This document shows, piece after piece, positions 36,893 to 47,556 of a stretch of DNA of 64,000 bases. Source of the stretch: JACRCT01 sp049841135. Its GTDB lineage: Bacteria > Myxococcota > Myxococcia > Myxococcales > UBA5297. Position numbers and translations under genes: made by a program. The notes beneath the pieces were generated by a model. The model did no database searches and was not told the origin of the DNA. It saw only the letters and a list, made by a program, of their open reading frames with translations. The stretch's first letter is position 1. Each line of letters begins with the position of its first letter. The stretch lies in NCBI GenBank assembly GCA_049841135.1, contig JASGHK010000004.1, positions 558,001-622,000 on the forward strand, in the 5' to 3' direction.

Positions 36893-37850
36893 CTAGAAGG
36901 CGCCTCCGAGCCGCAGCTGCCCGGTGTAGGAGTCGCCGCCCTGCTTGTCGTCGAAGCCGAAGGCGCCGGTTCGCGTGGCAGGCGTGAAGTTGCGGTCGAA
37001 CAGGTAGTTGAAGGTGAAGCGCGCGCCGGCCACGAAGCTGCCCACCTTCCAGTCAAGCCCCGCACCGAGCGGGACATTGCCGAAGGTGTCGTCCTTGTAG
37101 CCGGCCGCCTCGTTGGCCACCCCGGCGTGGTTGATGCCGATGCCACCGAAGACGTAGGGCGCCACCGCTGTGGGCAGGATGTTGACGCGGAGGTCGACGG
37201 TGCCGCCGGTGCGGGTGATCCGCGTGTTCGCGTCGCCCACCGCCGGGTCCTTCACGCCGTTGTTGGCGCCGGCGTAGTTGCAGCTCGACCCCGACGATCT
37301 TGGTCGGCATGGCCGTCAAGGTGACGCCCCACGCCGGACCCGGGCTGATCTTCGGAGCGAGCGAGGAGGTGTAACCCTCGACCCCGCCGTCGGCGGTGAG
37401 CATGAGTCCCATCTGGCCCTTGTCCTCGTTCTTCTTGGCCGAGGCCTGCTCCGACGGGATGACGGTGACGTTCTGGTTGTTGGTGTTGGTTCCGGGCGGC
37501 AACGCGTTGGTGGCGCCCTGCTCCTCGCTGCCCTGCGCGGAGGTGCCGCCCATCGTCCCGGTGCCCCCGACGCTGCCGCTGGTGGAGCCTCCCTGCGCGG
37601 ACGAGCCGGACTCGGCGCCGATGCCGGTCCCGCTGCCGCCCACGCTCCCCTTCGCCGACGGCGTGCAGATGCAGTTGCCGTTCTCGTCGAGAACGCCGGT
37701 GGCCTGCCCCTGCTGCACCGACCCGGACTGGGTCGCCGCGGAGTTGCAGTCAGCCTCGCACGTCTTGGCCTTGCTCTCGTCGGCAGCGAATGCGGCGCCT
37801 GGGACCAAAGCGAGCGCGAGCGCTGCCCCGAGCAGATTGCGAATCCTCAT
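36893..37850 (-). CDS. Outer-membrane beta-barrel protein with Gly/Ser-rich N-domain (frameshifted)
   Basis: About 318 aa. The signal peptide ends ALVPGAAFA. A Cys-bearing stretch (CEADCNSAATQSG, CICT) and a Gly/Ser/Thr-rich linker (GSVGGTGTMGGTS) follow. The C-terminal half is an eight-strand-type barrel with alternating residues, 'VAPYVFGGIGINHAG' and 'FVAGARFTFNYLFDRN', ending in Phe. The frame slips at 37281-37287 (coding strand GAGCTGC, expected GAGCTC), giving 'KIVGVELNYAGANNGVKD'. It is an OmpA/OprF-like porin-type protein; function unknown. Confidence 0.75.
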
Positions 37851-37972
37851 GGCTCGTGGCCTCCCTCGGGAGTCCCGCTCTAGGGGCCCCCTCGGGAGGA
37901 ATGTTCTGGCGGGGAGCGGTCCTGGCAACCGGGGTCGGCCAAGCTCCGCGGCCACTCGGCCGGAGCGCTCTC

Positions 37973-38965
37973 CTACAGGCAGGCGGAGCGGTCGGTGCCG
38001 GTGAGCGGCGAGCAGGTGCCCTTGGCGCACGCCTTGGCGCCGGTACAGTCCTGCTTGCACACCGGGTACTCGGTCGCGCCCCCGCTCAGACGCACGCAGA
38101 TGTCCTCGGGCCCGCAGTACTCGTCCTTGTCCGCGGTGCACTCGGCGCAGGTGGCGGGGTCGGCGGCGTCGCAGCGGGCGACGGCGTCGACGCAGATCTT
38201 CAGGCCGGTGGACGGGGTGGCGCAGACCTGGCCGCCCGAGCAGTCGGCGCTCGTGCCGCAGCGGTCGTGGCAGTAGCCCCACGAGTCCTCGCCGGGCCGC
38301 ACGCACGCCTCGCCGCGGCCGCAGTAGGTGAGCGTGGCGTAGTCGCACTTGGCGGGGTAGCTGGCGGCCGGCACCAGGCACGCCCCCCGCGTCGGGTCGT
38401 CGGGGAACAGGTCGGCGCAGGACTCGCCCGTCGCGCAGTCGGGGTTCGGGTCGGGGGTCGTCGCGTCGCAGATGAGGAAGCACTTGCCCAGCTCGTCGCC
38501 GCCGGCGTTGATGCAGGTCAGGTTCGCGCCGACGCACTTGAGCAGCTCGATGTCGCCGCAGGCCTGGCCCTTGGCGGCGGCGGTGGCGCAAAAGCCGCGG
38601 GAGGAGCTGGTGCCGCCGGGGCGAGAGAAGCACTGGCGGGCCGAGCCGCAGATCTTCGGGGCGTCGGTGAAGGTGCAGTCCTTCGAGCAGCGCTTGAGCG
38701 TGCCGACCAGGCCGCACACGAGCCCGGTGTCGCAGGCGCCCTCCACGGTGTTGCCCGTGGCGTCCTTCTCGCAGACCTGGCCTTCGTGCAGCGCCTTGAC
38801 GCAGGTCAGGCTCGAGGCCTCGCAGACCTGCCCGTCGCCGCAGACCGGGTCGCACTTGGGGAGACTGGCGTCAGCGGCCGGATTGTCCACGGGCTCGCCG
38901 CAGTTGCAGCCGGAGAAGACGAGGCCAGCCGCGAGGGCCAGGCCGAGCAGGGTGCGCGCGTTCAT
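37973..38965 (-). CDS. Cysteine-rich surface lipoprotein
   Basis: 330 aa. The lipobox VFSGC gives an acylated Cys at about residue 20. The mature protein has some 35 cysteines in repeated 'C-x(2-8)-C' units such as 'CDPVCGDGQVCEASSLTC', 'CGRGEACVRPGED' and 'CSGGQVCATPSTG'. Such tandem Cys-rich modules are common among surface lipoproteins of Myxococcota. There is no MYXO-CTERM tail. It is encoded next to exbD, but the stop/start gap (65 bp with a heptamer array) leaves co-transcription open. Confidence 0.8.
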   Translation of the reverse strand: MNARTLLGLALAAGLVFSGCNCGEPVDNPAADASLPKCDPVCGDGQVCEASSLTCVKALHEGQVCEKDATGNTVEGACDTGLVCGLVGTLKRCSKDCTFTDAPKICGSARQCFSRPGGTSSSRGFCATAAAKGQACGDIELLKCVGANLTCINAGGDELGKCFLICDATTPDPNPDCATGESCADLFPDDPTRGACLVPAASYPAKCDYATLTYCGRGEACVRPGEDSWGYCHDRCGTSADCSGGQVCATPSTGLKICVDAVARCDAADPATCAECTADKDEYCGPEDICVRLSGGATEYPVCKQDCTGAKACAKGTCSPLTGTDRSACL

Positions 38966-38980
38966 GCGCCGAATCCTACT

Positions 38981-39018
38981 AGGCTCCAGGCTTCCGGCTC
39001 CAGGCTCCAGGCTCTGAG
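38981..39018. repeat. GGCTCCA heptamer array
   Basis: Tandem units GGCTCCA/GGCTTCC/GGCTCTG lie between the exbD-like stop and the Cys-rich lipoprotein start. Same family as at 14634 and 48977. Confidence 0.65.
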
Positions 39019-39030
39019 CCCCTTGCGGCT

Positions 39031-39480
39031 CTACGGCTCCTTCTCGGCGCGGGTAGCGATGGCCAACTGGCTCAAGCCCTCGGCCTTGGCCAGCTCCATC
39101 ACCGCGACGACCTTGCCGTGGGGCGTGCCGGCGTCGGCCTGGACGATGACCGTGGTGTCCGGCGCGTGCTGCTTGGCCTCCTTGAAGGTGGCCTTGAGCT
39201 CGTCGTCGTCCATGACCTTGCCGCCGATGACGGTGCGGCCGTCCTGGAGGATGGCGACGATGAGGTCGCTCTGGGTGGCGGTGATCTCCTTGGCGCCGCC
39301 CTTGGGGAGGTCGACCTTCACGCCGGCCTGGCCGCCGGCGTCCACCAGCGCGGAGCTGGTGACCATGAAGATGATGAGCAGCACCAGGAAGATGTCGGTG
39401 AGCGGCGTGATGTTGATCTCGGCGACGACGCCGTCGCCCAGGTCGTCGCCGCTGTTGTCGGGGAGCTTGGACATCGCCAT
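39031..39480 (-). CDS. ExbD/TolR family biopolymer transport protein
   Basis: 149 aa with the family start 'EINITPLTDIFLVLLIIFMV', including the membrane-embedded Asp of 'PLTDIFLVLL' that conducts protons. A periplasmic domain follows with 'VDLPKGGAKEI' and 'VIVQADAGTPHGKVVAVMELAK' (read in parts). It works with ExbB/TolQ (ends 10 bp upstream) to couple the proton-motive force to outer-membrane processes. No TonB or TolA gene is in the window. Confidence 0.93.
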   Translation of the reverse strand: MAMSKLPDNSGDDLGDGVVAEINITPLTDIFLVLLIIFMVTSSALVDAGGQAGVKVDLPKGGAKEITATQSDLIVAILQDGRTVIGGKVMDDDELKATFKEAKQHAPDTTVIVQADAGTPHGKVVAVMELAKAEGLSQLAIATRAEKEP

Positions 39481-39489
39481 GCGCGTCTC

Positions 39490-40182
39490 CTAGCTCGCGG
39501 GCTGCGCGTTGGCCGCGGCCTTGGCGGCGTCGGCGACCGGGGCCTGGGGCGCGCCTTCCACCGAGCGGTGCTCGCGCAAGAGCTCCACGAACTCGTCGGC
39601 GATGAGCTTGACCTGCGCGGAGACGCGGCCCAGGCGCGCCTGGAAGTAGTTGTAGAGGACCACCGCCTCGACGGCGACGAAGATGCCCGCCGCGGTCGTC
39701 TCGAGCGCCGCGCTGATGCCGGTGGCCACCACCGCGAAGCCACCGGTGCCGGCCGCGGCCATGTCCCGGAAGGCCGTCTGGATGCCGATGACGGTTCCGA
39801 ACAGGCCGATGAACGGCGCGATGGTGCCCAGGGTGCCGAGGATCCAGAGGTGGCTCTTGAGCTTGAGCAAGAGCTCCATCCGCGCCCGTTCGACCGCCGC
39901 CTCGAAGTCCTTGGCGCCCTGGCCCTGGCGATCGAAGCCGGCCAGGAACAGGTCGCCGACCAGCGCCGGGCTGCGCTCGCAGGCGCTGCGGGCTCCGGCG
40001 AGGTCGCCGCGCAAGAGCGCTTTGCTCACCTGGTCCGCCAGCCGGCGAGCCTGGGCCACCAGTCCCCACCACGCGATCACCCGCTCGGCCGAGACCGCCA
40101 GCGCGAGCAGCGAGCAGAGGGCGATGACCGGCAGCGAATACCCGCCGTGGGCCATCCTGACCCAGAAGTTTTCTCCCAACAT
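39490..40182 (-). CDS. ExbB/TolQ/MotA family proton channel protein
   Basis: 230 aa from the ATG at 40182, preceded by AGGAGACGAGC; a longer upstream frame lacks support. Three membrane helices are present, with the family core 'LGTLGTIAPFIGLFGTVIGI' and 'GISAALETTAAGIFVAVEAV' (Thr and Glu of the proton path). It forms the stator with the downstream ExbD. The divergent lipoprotein gene at 40371 leaves 188 bp for promoters. Confidence 0.94.
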   Translation of the reverse strand: MLGENFWVRMAHGGYSLPVIALCSLLALAVSAERVIAWWGLVAQARRLADQVSKALLRGDLAGARSACERSPALVGDLFLAGFDRQGQGAKDFEAAVERARMELLLKLKSHLWILGTLGTIAPFIGLFGTVIGIQTAFRDMAAAGTGGFAVVATGISAALETTAAGIFVAVEAVVLYNYFQARLGRVSAQVKLIADEFVELLREHRSVEGAPQAPVADAAKAAANAQPAS

Positions 40183-40370
40183 GGCTCGCTCGTCTCCTGG
40201 TGTTGTCCCGGCGCCAACCGCTTGATACCGGCGAAGGGTGGGGCTTATTCCCTGCGGAATCAAGGGTGCAGACACCTGCCCGGCCGCCAGGATTGCCTTC
40301 TTGCCGAAGATGCCCGGGCCGGCCGTTCGTCGCACGTCCCAGCGGCCTGGCCTTGCGGTATGGTCCCCGC

Positions 40371-41204
40371 ATGCTTTCGACGCGTCCCGCCTTCGTCCTG
40401 CTGCTTTTGCCCCTCGCCCTCACCTTGTGCGGCTGCCCGCGGCCGCTGCGCTTCGGCCCCGAGGGCGAGATCACCGACGCGAACTACCTCCTGCGCCGGC
40501 TGGACCTGCGCTCGGGTGCGCTGCGGTCCGTCAAGGCCGAGGCCAAGGTCTCGGTGAAGACCGACGCCCAATCCGGCTCGACGGGGCAGTTCGTAGCGGT
40601 CAAGCGCCCGGGCTCGATGCACCTGGAGACGCTCAACTTCTTCGGCAAGCCCGTGGCGGCGCTGGCCTCCAACGGCTTCAAGTTCAACCTCTTCGTGGAA
40701 GAGGGCGCGACCTTCTACTCCGGCCCGGCGACCGCGGCCAACGTCGGGCGCCTGCTGCCGGTGGCCATCGACCCCGAGGAGGCGGTGGCGGTGCTCCTCG
40801 GCGACGTGCTGCGGCTGCCGGGAGCGAACGCGAAGATGGTCCTCGACCGCGACGCTCGGGCGTACCTCGTCACCCTCACCCGAGGCACCGTCAGCCAGCG
40901 GCTGTGGGTGGGAACGGAGGATTTCCGGCTGCTGCGCGCCGACGTCCAGGGCGCGGCCGGGCTCAGGGTGACCTTCAGCGACTTCCAGGCCTTCGGCGAC
41001 TTCATCTTCCCCATGGAGATCGAGATGCTGGCGCTTCGGGCCGACGGCAGCCCCGCCGGCGCCGAGGTCGGTATGCGTTACAAGGACGTCGAGCTCAACG
41101 TGGCGCTCGACCCGTCGCTCTTCGCGCTGGAGATACCGCCGGGCGCCCGCCAGGTCGTGCTGGATGCGGACGGCAATGAGGTGGGCGCGCCGCCCAAGCC
41201 CTGA
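40371..41204 (+). CDS. LolB/DUF4292-like outer-membrane lipoprotein
   Basis: 277 aa. The lipobox 'LTLCGC' gives a lipidated Cys at about residue 21. The mature half has the LolB/LppX-type hydrophobic-cup pattern ('VKAEAKVSVKTDAQSGS', 'FVAVKRPGSMHLETLNFFGKPV', 'FKFNLFVEEGATFYSGP'). DUF4292 lipoproteins of this type precede kinase or secretion genes in Myxococcota. A role in lipoprotein or lipid handling at the outer membrane is inference. It lies 76 bp upstream of the PEGA kinase. Confidence 0.78.
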   Translation: MLSTRPAFVLLLLPLALTLCGCPRPLRFGPEGEITDANYLLRRLDLRSGALRSVKAEAKVSVKTDAQSGSTGQFVAVKRPGSMHLETLNFFGKPVAALASNGFKFNLFVEEGATFYSGPATAANVGRLLPVAIDPEEAVAVLLGDVLRLPGANAKMVLDRDARAYLVTLTRGTVSQRLWVGTEDFRLLRADVQGAAGLRVTFSDFQAFGDFIFPMEIEMLALRADGSPAGAEVGMRYKDVELNVALDPSLFALEIPPGARQVVLDADGNEVGAPPKP

Positions 41205-41280
41205 AGTCCTGGAAGAATGAGGAAATGGAGCACCTTACCGGCTGTGGTATCGTCCGTGGCGGCTTGAATCCCCTCTAGAA

Positions 41281-43314
41281 ATGGCACCTCCCGCCCAGAC
41301 CGAGATCGGCAAGTACCGGCTCCTGCGGAAGATCGCCACCGGCGGCATGGCCGAGGTCTACCTCGCGCAGACCTCCGGCCCGGCCGGTTTCCAGAAGACC
41401 CTGGTGCTCAAGCGGATCCTCCCGCACCTGGCGGAGGACGCGAACTTCGTCGGGATGTTCCTGAACGAAGCGAAGCTCGCGGCGCTGCTCAACCACCCGG
41501 GCATCGTCCAGATCTTCGACCTCGGCGAGGCGGACGGCAGCTACTTCATCGCCATGGAGTACATCGACGGCCCGAACCTGCGCGGCCTGTGCCGCAAGGC
41601 CGTCGAAGTGGGCAAGGCCGTCCCCTACGAGTACTCCGCCAAGATCATCTCCATGGCGTGCGAGGGCCTGCACTACGCCCACGACTTCGCCGACAACGGC
41701 GTGCCGCTCAACCTCATCCACCGCGACATCAGCCCAGACAACATCCTCATCTCGCGGCAGGGCGCGGTGAAGGTGGTGGACTTCGGCATCGCCAAGGCCG
41801 CCAACCAGGGCCACATCACCAAGACCGGCACCCTGAAGGGCAAGCTGGCGTACATGCCGCCCGAGCAGCTGCGCGGCAAGCCGCTGGACCGGCGCGCGGA
41901 CATCTTCAGCCTGGGCGTGGTCCTCTACGAGATGCTGGCGGGGATGAAGCCCTTCGACGCGACCAGCGAGATCGCGGCGATGCAGGCCATCCTCCACGAC
42001 GAGCCCACCCCGCTCAACGAGCGTCGCCCGGATATCCCCGCGGAGCTGGTGGTCATCGTCGAGCGGGCGCTGGAGAAGGAGCGGGAGAACCGCTACCCCG
42101 ACTGCCGCACGATGCAGCGCGACCTGGACCAGTTCCTCATCCAGCGGCGCAAGGCGATCGGGGCCTACGACCTGTCGCAGCTGGTCATCGACATCGTCCC
42201 GCCCACGCCGATTCCGGTGCAGCCCGCCGCCCCGACTCAGAACCTGCCCCGGGAGATCGAGCCGCTCGCCCAGCCGAAGAAGCCGCCGAGGCCGGCGCGC
42301 CCGGAGATCCCTCCGGAGCTGAGCGAGACGCTCCGTTCGCCGCAGGCGCCACCGACCCGCCGGCCGTCCCAGCCCCCCGTCCCCGTGACGGTGGCCGAAG
42401 ACATCAAGGCGACGGTCCGCGGAGATGCGGTCATCCCGCCAGAGGCGTTCCCGGAGCCACCTTCGCCGCCGCCCAGGAAGTCGGGGCTGGTTCTGGGCGT
42501 CGTCAGCGGGGTCGTCGTCGCGATTGGCGCGGCGGGCGGCTACTTCCTGACGCGCCCGCCGGTGGCCCCTGCAGTCATGGAGGCCGAGGAGCCGATCGCC
42601 GCCGTCGTGCCGCCGGATGCAGCCACGCCACCGGCTGCACCGCCCGGTCCCGACGCTGCGGCGCCCGAGGTCGAGCCGCCCGACGCGAGCGCACCGCCGG
42701 CGGCCGAGGCTGGCCCGGACGCCGGACACATCGCAGAGTCCAAGGCGCCGCCCAACGGCAAGACGCCGAAGACGCCCAAGGGACAGAAGCCCCCGAAGCA
42801 GACCGAGCCCAAGCAGTCGGAAACGACTCCGCCCCCGAGCCCGGTCACGGAGCCGAAGCAGCCGGAGCCCAAGCCCGAGCCGCAGAGTGCCAAGTCCGCC
42901 ACGTTGACCATCGATGCCGACCCGCCCTGCGCCGTGACCTTCGACGGCAAGCCGGCGGGTTCGACCCCGCTCGCTCTCAACAACGTGGCCCCTGGAGCGC
43001 ACACGGCCGTGGTCAGCAACAAGGACAAGGGCGTCACCCGGACTTTGAACCTGACCTTGGCCTCCGGCGAGGATCGCCACGAGAAGGTGAAGTTCGTCGC
43101 CGGCACGATCATCTTCCGTGTCCAGCCGTGGGCGTACGTCGAGGTGGACGGCAAGCCGCAAGGCCAGACCCCCATCCCCGACGGCGTCCAGGCCTACGAG
43201 GGCGAGCACCGCGTGCGCCTCTACAACACCGACCTGAAGAAGGAGACGGTGCGGCAGGTGCAGGTCAAGGCGGGAGCCAAAGAGATCGTCAAGGTCAACT
43301 TCCTGGACGAGTAG
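41281..43314 (+). CDS. Transmembrane Ser/Thr protein kinase with C-terminal PEGA domains
   Basis: 677 aa, ATG at 41281. The Hanks-type kinase domain (about 10-270) has 'IATGGMAEVYLAQ', the Lys of 'LVLKRI', the catalytic loop 'HRDISPDNILI', 'DFGIAKA' and 'MPPEQLRG' in the APE position. A long Pro-rich juxtamembrane region follows, then one membrane helix (about 401-423), an extracytoplasmic Ala/Pro/Lys-rich linker, and two PEGA beta domains (541-610, 610-677; 'PCAVTFDGKPAGSTPL', 'AYVEVDGKPQGQTPI'). PEGA domains probably sense envelope or surface-layer state. The kinase lies directly next to the IS element and is complete. Confidence 0.94.
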   Translation: MAPPAQTEIGKYRLLRKIATGGMAEVYLAQTSGPAGFQKTLVLKRILPHLAEDANFVGMFLNEAKLAALLNHPGIVQIFDLGEADGSYFIAMEYIDGPNLRGLCRKAVEVGKAVPYEYSAKIISMACEGLHYAHDFADNGVPLNLIHRDISPDNILISRQGAVKVVDFGIAKAANQGHITKTGTLKGKLAYMPPEQLRGKPLDRRADIFSLGVVLYEMLAGMKPFDATSEIAAMQAILHDEPTPLNERRPDIPAELVVIVERALEKERENRYPDCRTMQRDLDQFLIQRRKAIGAYDLSQLVIDIVPPTPIPVQPAAPTQNLPREIEPLAQPKKPPRPARPEIPPELSETLRSPQAPPTRRPSQPPVPVTVAEDIKATVRGDAVIPPEAFPEPPSPPPRKSGLVLGVVSGVVVAIGAAGGYFLTRPPVAPAVMEAEEPIAAVVPPDAATPPAAPPGPDAAAPEVEPPDASAPPAAEAGPDAGHIAESKAPPNGKTPKTPKGQKPPKQTEPKQSETTPPPSPVTEPKQPEPKPEPQSAKSATLTIDADPPCAVTFDGKPAGSTPLALNNVAPGAHTAVVSNKDKGVTRTLNLTLASGEDRHEKVKFVAGTIIFRVQPWAYVEVDGKPQGQTPIPDGVQAYEGEHRVRLYNTDLKKETVRQVQVKAGAKEIVKVNFLDE

Positions 43315-43346
43315 GGCTGCGGGCTTCGGACTTCGGACTTCGGGCA
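43314..43346. repeat. GGCTTCG/GGACTTC heptamer array
   Basis: Tandem 7-bp units (GGGCTTC, GGACTTC) start at the kinase stop codon and lead to the left end of the IS. This is the same family seen in the gaps at 48977, 49096 and 45729. Confidence 0.6.
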
Positions 43347-43378
43347 AACCTGAGTTGACCACCCTCGGGCGCGAGGGC

Positions 43379-45678
43379 CTGTGGTTCCGGGCAGTTAGCT
43401 CGCGCGTGTAGATACAGACACGGGATGGCGCCCGAGGATGGGCGCCATCTCGTCATCGCAGGCGAGGCGCTCAAGGCCAAGCGCCTTGAGGATGGTCGTC
43501 TGGGTCGGGTTCGGGTTCGTGATGGTGGAGGCGGTGCGGCCACCGAGTTGCAGGCGGTTGAGGCGGACACTCTCCAGCTCTTCGAATGCTCGGGCGGCGC
43601 TCATGGCAGCCGCAGTGCCGGCGAGCTTTCGCTCGAGGGCCCGCTCCAGGAGCATCGCCAAGACGCAGAGCGTCACATGTGCTCGCACCTTCGCTTCGGT
43701 TCGGTGCCGCACCGGTCGCAGCTCAACCAGGCTCTTGATGACGTGGAAGTCCTTCTCCACTGCGTCGCGGCTGCGGTACGTCGCCGCCAAGTCCTCCCCG
43801 CTCTGCAGCGACTCGGGGTGGGCGACCACCACGGAGAAGCCGTCATAGCGACGCAGCCGTCGCCAGACGTGCGGGCGCAGCTTGAGCTCCACCTGCAGCC
43901 GGACCTTGGCACTCTCGGCGTCTGCGGTCTCCGTGACGGCGATTTCGAAGGCCTCCACGAGGCTGCGCCGACGCAACTCGCGGTCCAACTCGGAATAGGC
44001 GCTCTCCCGCGTGCGGCGAGAGCCCGGCGCCGCCAACTGCTCATTCATCTCGCGCTCCAGGCGGCGCAGATGCGCGAGCGTGGTGTCGGCCCCCAGGCGC
44101 TGCTCGACGAATTGCTCGGGGTTGAAGCAGACCACCGCGCGCACGCGCAGCGGCTCCTCTTGACGCGCGGCGATATTGACCGCAGGCCTGCGCTCAGGCC
44201 GCGGCGCCCTGCGCGTCTCGCGATCCAGGGATGCACGCTGCTCTTGGGGATCGCCCAGGCAGGCTGCCCTCAACGCCGCGCGGATGGGCATGCCCAGCAT
44301 CCTCCCAGCACGGATGTCGTCCTGCAGATCCGGAGCGAGGTTCAACAGTTCCAAGAGCTTGACCGCCCGCTCCTTCTGCAGGCCTTGCGCACGCCCGGCC
44401 TCCCGGGAATTGAGCGCCGAGCCTTGGTCCAAGGCCTGGCGAATCGAAGTTGCCTGCGCGAGGGCTCGCTGGAGCGCATCTCCGGCGGCGGCCTCACTGG
44501 CTTGGGGTGCAACCCCGACTTCCCGCCGCTGCACCACTCCGAGATCAGCCACAAAGAGCGAGTCGCTCACCCGGCGCATGCCTGCGGCAGCGGCGAGTAC
44601 GCCCGCTTGTCGGGCGGCCTCCTGCTCACCCTTTGTCAACTCGACACCCTCGAGGGCCGCATGCGGGATCTGGTCGGGGGCATAGGCGGCGAACTCATCC
44701 TCGGTCAGCGCGGTCACGAAACGCAGGCCCGTGGCGAGCAGCTTGCGAAGGTGCGCGGTCTTTCCCAATGCTCGGTCGCACACCACGGGCGCCTCGCGGA
44801 CCCAGTCGACCTTCTGGACTCCTCCGATGACGTCGAGCATGGCCGTGGAGTCGCTCTGCCGCCCGGAGATCACCTGCCAGCGCAGCGGGAAGCCATCCTG
44901 GTTGCACATCAGCACGATGCCGATCTTTCGTTGGTAGAGACCCTCCTTGGTCTTGGCCTTCTGCGCCAGGCCATCCGGACCTTGCCCGACGAACCAGGTG
45001 TCCGTCACATCGAGCAGCAGCGAGGTGAATGTCCCTGTCTGCGCCAGGCAATGTGACGGCAGGCGCTCCTGAAGCGCGGGCGTGACCTCGTCAAGCTGCT
45101 CGAGGACCCGGTGCAGGCGGGTGTTGTTGAACTGGTCGCGTCCGATCCCGAGAAGCTCGGGGAGTGCCGTTCGCGGGAACCACCGCTCGGCATAGAGCTT
45201 GGACCCCGGCGCGATGCAGCGCTGGATCGTAAGCGCCGAAACCACCTCGGCTGGCGAGACCTCCTTGTCGCCCTGGCCCATCAACCCGGCGAGGAGGCTC
45301 ATCGAGCCTCCACTCGCGCCAGAGACTCAAGGCGACGGCGGCATCGAGGTAGTCGAGACTCTCCGTCACCTTCGCCGAAATCTTCTCGGTGGGCAGCACG
45401 ACGGCCTTGCCCGAACGCGAGGCCTGCAAGGCCGTCCGCAGGTTTTCGATTTCCACCTCGGAAATCGCCCCCAACTGCGCCACCACTCGGTGGGCCGGCA
45501 TCCCATCAGGCCGCCGGTAGCTCTCGACGAGCTGCGCGTAGCGATAGACGTGGCCGCCCCGCTTCGTGGTGGAGACGCGGACATGCATGGTAGGTATCTA
45601 CCATATTCGCAAACATCATTGCAACATTCATACATCATCGGTATCTACCCGGTGAGCTAAGTGCCTGAAATTACTCAG
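43379..45678. mobile_element. IS1634-family insertion sequence
   Basis: About 2.3 kb with imperfect terminal inverted repeats. The left end near 43379-43403 and the right end near 45654-45678 both read, towards the inside, CTG-N(4-6)-TTC-N-GGCA(G/C)TTAGCTC, followed on both sides by GTAGATAC at about 43409-43416 and 45641-45648. One long transposase gene, on the minus strand, fills the element. No unambiguous target duplication was seen, so the ends are approximate. The neighbours (PEGA kinase and TPR-type gene) are intact. Confidence 0.85.
43395..45588 (-). CDS. IS1634-family DDE transposase (frameshifted)
   Basis: About 730 aa across one slip. It starts MHVRVSTTKRGGHVYRYAQL with 'VAQLGAISEVEIENL'. 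The central DDE residues include 'LLLDVTDTWFVG' and 'VVCDRALGK'. The IS4-group C-terminal motif is 'RSRDAVEKDFHVIKSLVE', then 'LRPVRHRTEAKVRAH' and the tail 'TTILKALGLE'. The frame breaks at 45304-45310: the coding strand reads GAGGCTC, and GAGCTC restores 'EWSSMSLLAGL'. The site matches the error context of host genes, so programmed frameshifting is not needed to explain it. Confidence 0.88.
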
Positions 45679-45728
45679 GGGGGCGATCAAAATGGGGGGC
45701 AAAGCACCTCGGCGCCGACCTCGCGTGC

Positions 45729-45845
45729 GCGGGCTCTCCCAACTACGCGGGCTTCTGGCTTGGGCTCGAAGCCCGCGTTCGTGGTCCTGCCCAAAGCCCG
45801 GAGCCCGTCTTACCCGAAGCCCAGAGCCCAGAGCCCGTCTTACCG
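45729..45845. repeat. Heptamer-type array, both orientations (GGGCTTC / GAAGCCC)
   Basis: Degenerate GAAGCCC, GAGCCCG and GGGCTT units in both orientations fill the gap between the IS right end and the stop of the TPR-type gene. The orientation change allows long hairpins. Confidence 0.5.
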
Positions 45846-46658
45846 CCCCGGCATCTCGCTGCCCGCGGTCGACGGAGCGTCGCCGGACGAGCTGGCGAGG
45901 ATGGCGACCATCGTCACGACGCCGACCACCGCCACCGCGGCGCCCACGCCGAACAGGATGTTGGCGTTGGTGGCGGCCTCGTTGGCCTTCTGATGGTAGC
46001 TCGTCACGTCCGACTGCCAGGTCTTGGGGTCGTTCATCAGGCCGACGAAGCGTTGCGACTCGGAGCCGAAGTAGCCACCGCCGCCCAGGAGGCCCGCTCC
46101 GACCGCGATGAGCGGGATGCCCACCGAGAGGCCGAGCGTCGTCCCACTCCCCGAGCGCTTCTCGACCGTCGCCTGGGGCTTCGGGTCGATGGGGACCACC
46201 GGCGCCGGTTCGGGCTCCTTCACCACCACGATCTTCGGCTCCTTGGGGACGTCGGTGGCGGGAGGCGGCGGCTTGGCAGCGACGGGGCAGGCCGCGCCCT
46301 TCCAGATGTCCTTGCGCGCCTTCTCGAAGAGGGTGGCGACCTTGGGCGAGACCGCCTTTGGCAGGGAGAGCTCGCACTTGAGCGCCAACGCCGCCTTGAA
46401 GGCGCTCTCGGCGTCGGCGACGTTGCCCAGCTCGAACTGGATGAGGCCCATGTACAGGCTGGACTGGATGTCCTCCTCGTCCGTCAAGCCGCCCTTCTCG
46501 CGGGCCTTCTTGAGGTTGTCGAGCGCCGACTCGTATTCGAGGTCGGCGTAGAGCTTCATGGCGGCGTTCAGGTAGCGGTTGGACGACTGCGCGGGCGACT
46601 CGGCAGCGAGCAGGAGGCTGGCGAGGAGCACGAGGGCGCAGGCCGGGGCGGTTCGCAT
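45840..46658 (-). CDS. Exported TPR-like envelope protein with C-terminal membrane helices
   Basis: 272 aa. The signal peptide ends ESPAQS. A TPR-like helical region (YADLEYESALDNLKKAREKG, MGLIQFELGNVADAESAFKA) is followed by a Pro/Lys linker (KEPEPAPVVPIDPKP) and two hydrophobic segments (GLSVGIPLIAVGAGLLGGGG, ILFGVGAAVAVVGVVTMVAI). This architecture recurs in myxobacterial envelope proteins of unknown function. It is divergent from uppS. Confidence 0.72.
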   Translation of the reverse strand: MRTAPACALVLLASLLLAAESPAQSSNRYLNAAMKLYADLEYESALDNLKKAREKGGLTDEEDIQSSLYMGLIQFELGNVADAESAFKAALALKCELSLPKAVSPKVATLFEKARKDIWKGAACPVAAKPPPPATDVPKEPKIVVVKEPEPAPVVPIDPKPQATVEKRSGSGTTLGLSVGIPLIAVGAGLLGGGGYFGSESQRFVGLMNDPKTWQSDVTSYHQKANEAATNANILFGVGAAVAVVGVVTMVAILASSSGDAPSTAGSEMPGR

Positions 46659-46785
46659 GGGCGCGATTCTAGCCCGAAGAGTGTGCGAGAGCGCTCAAGA
46701 GGCTGTTGCCTGACCGGCCTTTGAGGTTAGTGTGTGCCCGCTTTCGGCGGCGGGCGGGACTTGAGTCGTATCAGTCGGAGGAGAC

Positions 46786-47547
<762 letters not shown>

Positions 47548-47556
47548 GTTCCGACC

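Noticed and set aside
45090..45588. Programmed -1 frameshift in the IS transposase
   Set aside because: No slippery A/T-rich heptamer at the site, and the same GAGGCTC indel occurs in unrelated host genes.
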